Shown one piece after another: positions 63,219 through 64,000 of a DNA stretch of 64,000 bases. Every line of letters begins with the position of its first letter. Within the stretch, counting starts at the first letter, position 1. Origin of the DNA: Algoriphagus sp. TR-M9 (GTDB lineage Bacteria; Bacteroidota; Bacteroidia; Cytophagales; Cyclobacteriaceae); NCBI RefSeq assembly GCF_027594545.1, contig NZ_CP115160.1, forward strand, positions 2,799,001 to 2,863,000. The letters run 5' to 3'. A program made the position numbers and the translations under genes. The notes under the pieces were generated by a model. It saw only the letters and a program-made list of their open reading frames with translations, did no database searches and was not told where the DNA came from.

Positions 63219-63455
63219 ATGAGTACTTTAACTAATTTCAAATCTAATCAAGCTTGTGATCTTTCATTTTCAAATAACAAAATGAAAATTATCATGGAAG
63301 ATGGTCGGGAGATCAGTATTCCATTGGAATGGTTTCCATCCTTGAGAAATGCCACCGAAATAGAACTAAATAACTGGAGATTTATAGGTGATGGAGAAGG
63401 GATTCACTAGGAAGATCTAGACGAGGATTTATTAGTGAGTGAATTGATTTCCTAG
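63219..63455 (+). pseudogene. DUF2442 gene interrupted by an amber codon
   Basis: The frame from ATG 63219 (MSTLTNFKSN) gives DUF2442 features (MKIIMEDGREISIPLEWFPS, GDGEGIH) and hits TAG at 63408-63410. In the same frame right after it the codons read EDLDEDLLVSELIS and end in TAG at 63453-63455. DUF2442 proteins typically continue GIHW..LDED, so the TAG stands where TGG (Trp) is expected: a single base change. Full length would be 78 residues, normal for the family; the truncated form has 63. DUF2442 often pairs with DUF4160; no partner is seen here. A start farther upstream (63138) is open but without family content. Confidence 0.75.
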
Positions 63456-63531
63456 TATCAAATGCCCATAGAAAAGCCAAGAACCAAGACTTTCACAAAT
63501 CTTGATTCTTGGCTCTTAGTACTTGATACTA
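63453..63531. repeat. Long inverted repeat between DUF2442 and menB
   Basis: Arms TAGTATCAA (63453-63461) / TTGATACTA (63523-63531), with inner AAGCCAAGAA and CAAGA pairing with TTCTTGG and TCTTG. Makes a long hairpin that may terminate both convergent genes. Confidence 0.7.
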
Positions 63532-63553
63532 ATGTCTTGCTACTAAAGTCTCA

Positions 63554-64000
63554 TCAAGGTATCCACTTATTTTTCCCGAAATCCGGCTTTCGCTTCTCCA
63601 AAAAGGCATTTCTCCCTTCTATAGCCTCTTCAGTACCATAAGCTAAACGAGTAGCTTCACCGGCAAAAACCTGCTGACCTACCATACCATCATCAGTCAG
63701 GTTCATCGCAAATTTCAGCATCTTGATAGAAGTCGGCGACTTAGCCAATATCTCCTGAGCCCACTCATAAGCCGTTGACTCAAGTTCAGCATGCGGAATC
63801 ACAGCATTCACCATTCCCATTTCGTAAGCTTCCTGAGCAGAATAGTTTCTACCTAAAAAGAAGATTTCACGGGCTTTCTTTTGCCCCACCATCTTTGCCA
63901 AATACGCAGAACCATATCCTCCATCGAAGCTGGTCACATCTGCGTCTGTCTGTTTGAAAATCGCATGCTCCTTACTCGCCAAAGTCAGATCGCAGACCAC
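63554..64000 (-). CDS. menB: 1,4-dihydroxy-2-naphthoyl-CoA synthase MenB, 5' end outside window
   Basis: The C-terminal 148 residues are present; the start lies beyond the right edge. The crotonase-fold segments VTSFDGGYGSAYLAKMVGQK, ARE, and the terminal FLEKRKPDFGKNKW are characteristic of MenB rather than of other enoyl-CoA hydratases. It cyclises o-succinylbenzoyl-CoA in menaquinone synthesis, the step before the thioesterase MenI encoded at the other end of the window. What lies upstream (menA, menE, menC) is out of view. Confidence 0.92.
   Translation of the reverse strand: MVCDLTLASKEHAIFKQTDADVTSFDGGYGSAYLAKMVGQKKAREIFFLGRNYSAQEAYEMGMVNAVIPHAELESTAYEWAQEILAKSPTSIKMLKFAMNLTDDGMVGQQVFAGEATRLAYGTEEAIEGRNAFLEKRKPDFGKNKWIP

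Noticed and set aside
1..64000. Search for tRNA, rRNA, CRISPR arrays and transposases
   Set aside because: No cloverleaf-like CCA-ending segments, regular direct repeats with spacers, or transposase motifs were noticed by eye; a tRNAscan or CRISPR finder run could still find a missed one.

Overview
This window looks like chromosomal DNA of a member of the Bacteroidota, most likely order Cytophagales near Algoriphagus/Cyclobacteriaceae. That placement is an inference from gene content and style: a menaquinone pathway, a PF14121-type putative porin, BF3164-like propeller lipoproteins, GH67 and sulfatase genes, comB, an AddAB-type recombinase pair, and several upstream elements matching the Bacteroidota -7 consensus TAnnTTTG. 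I saw no tRNA, rRNA, CRISPR array, transposase or phage gene.

Layout. 1-5.1 kb: envelope and housekeeping genes (putative porin, lpxK, a Nif3-like protein, a zinc-ribbon coiled-coil protein, a histidine phosphatase). 5.1-8.5 kb: a tightly overlapped menI-menF-menD operon; the partner gene menB lies cut off at the right edge (63.5-64 kb). 8.5-11.6 kb: serine hydrolase, membrane-anchored XRE protein and LysR regulator. 11.6-18.5 kb: a complete histidine-utilisation pathway (hutH, hutI, hutU, hutG) in which an opposite-strand Uma2 nuclease gene sits before hutG; the LysR gene is divergent from hutH, with a good T-N11-A dyad between them. 18.5-27.6 kb: exported oxidative catabolism (propeller lipoprotein, SMP-30 protein, bicupin fusion, PQQ dehydrogenase with an internal cytochrome c domain, large FAD/Fe-S dehydrogenase).

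27.7-36.3 kb is the most accessory-looking part: a YdcF protein, an AAA ATPase preceded by a near-perfect 20-bp-arm palindrome, a hipBA toxin-antitoxin pair with a repeat-rich operator region, and a 1292-residue superfamily 1 helicase-like protein joined without a gap to an SDR gene. It is the best candidate here for a poorly described stress or defence locus, but nothing in the sequence proves that role.

36.5-52.4 kb: mostly housekeeping and carbohydrate genes (rlmD, thiL, methylmalonyl-CoA epimerase, A-type Fe-S carrier, gcvT-comB, cytosolic alpha-amylase, sulfatase, DEAD-box helicase, outer membrane protein, GSDH-PKD-cytochrome c lipoprotein). 52.5-58.6 kb: AddB/AddA-like recombination nuclease-helicase pair. 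58.7-64 kb: GH67 alpha-glucuronidase, VOC protein, lysophospholipase-like hydrolase, DJ-1/PfpI protein, a DUF2442 gene broken by one amber codon, and partial menB. Many CDS starts were moved inward from the longest open frame, because family length, an ATG or a signal peptide pointed to a later start; each case is stated.
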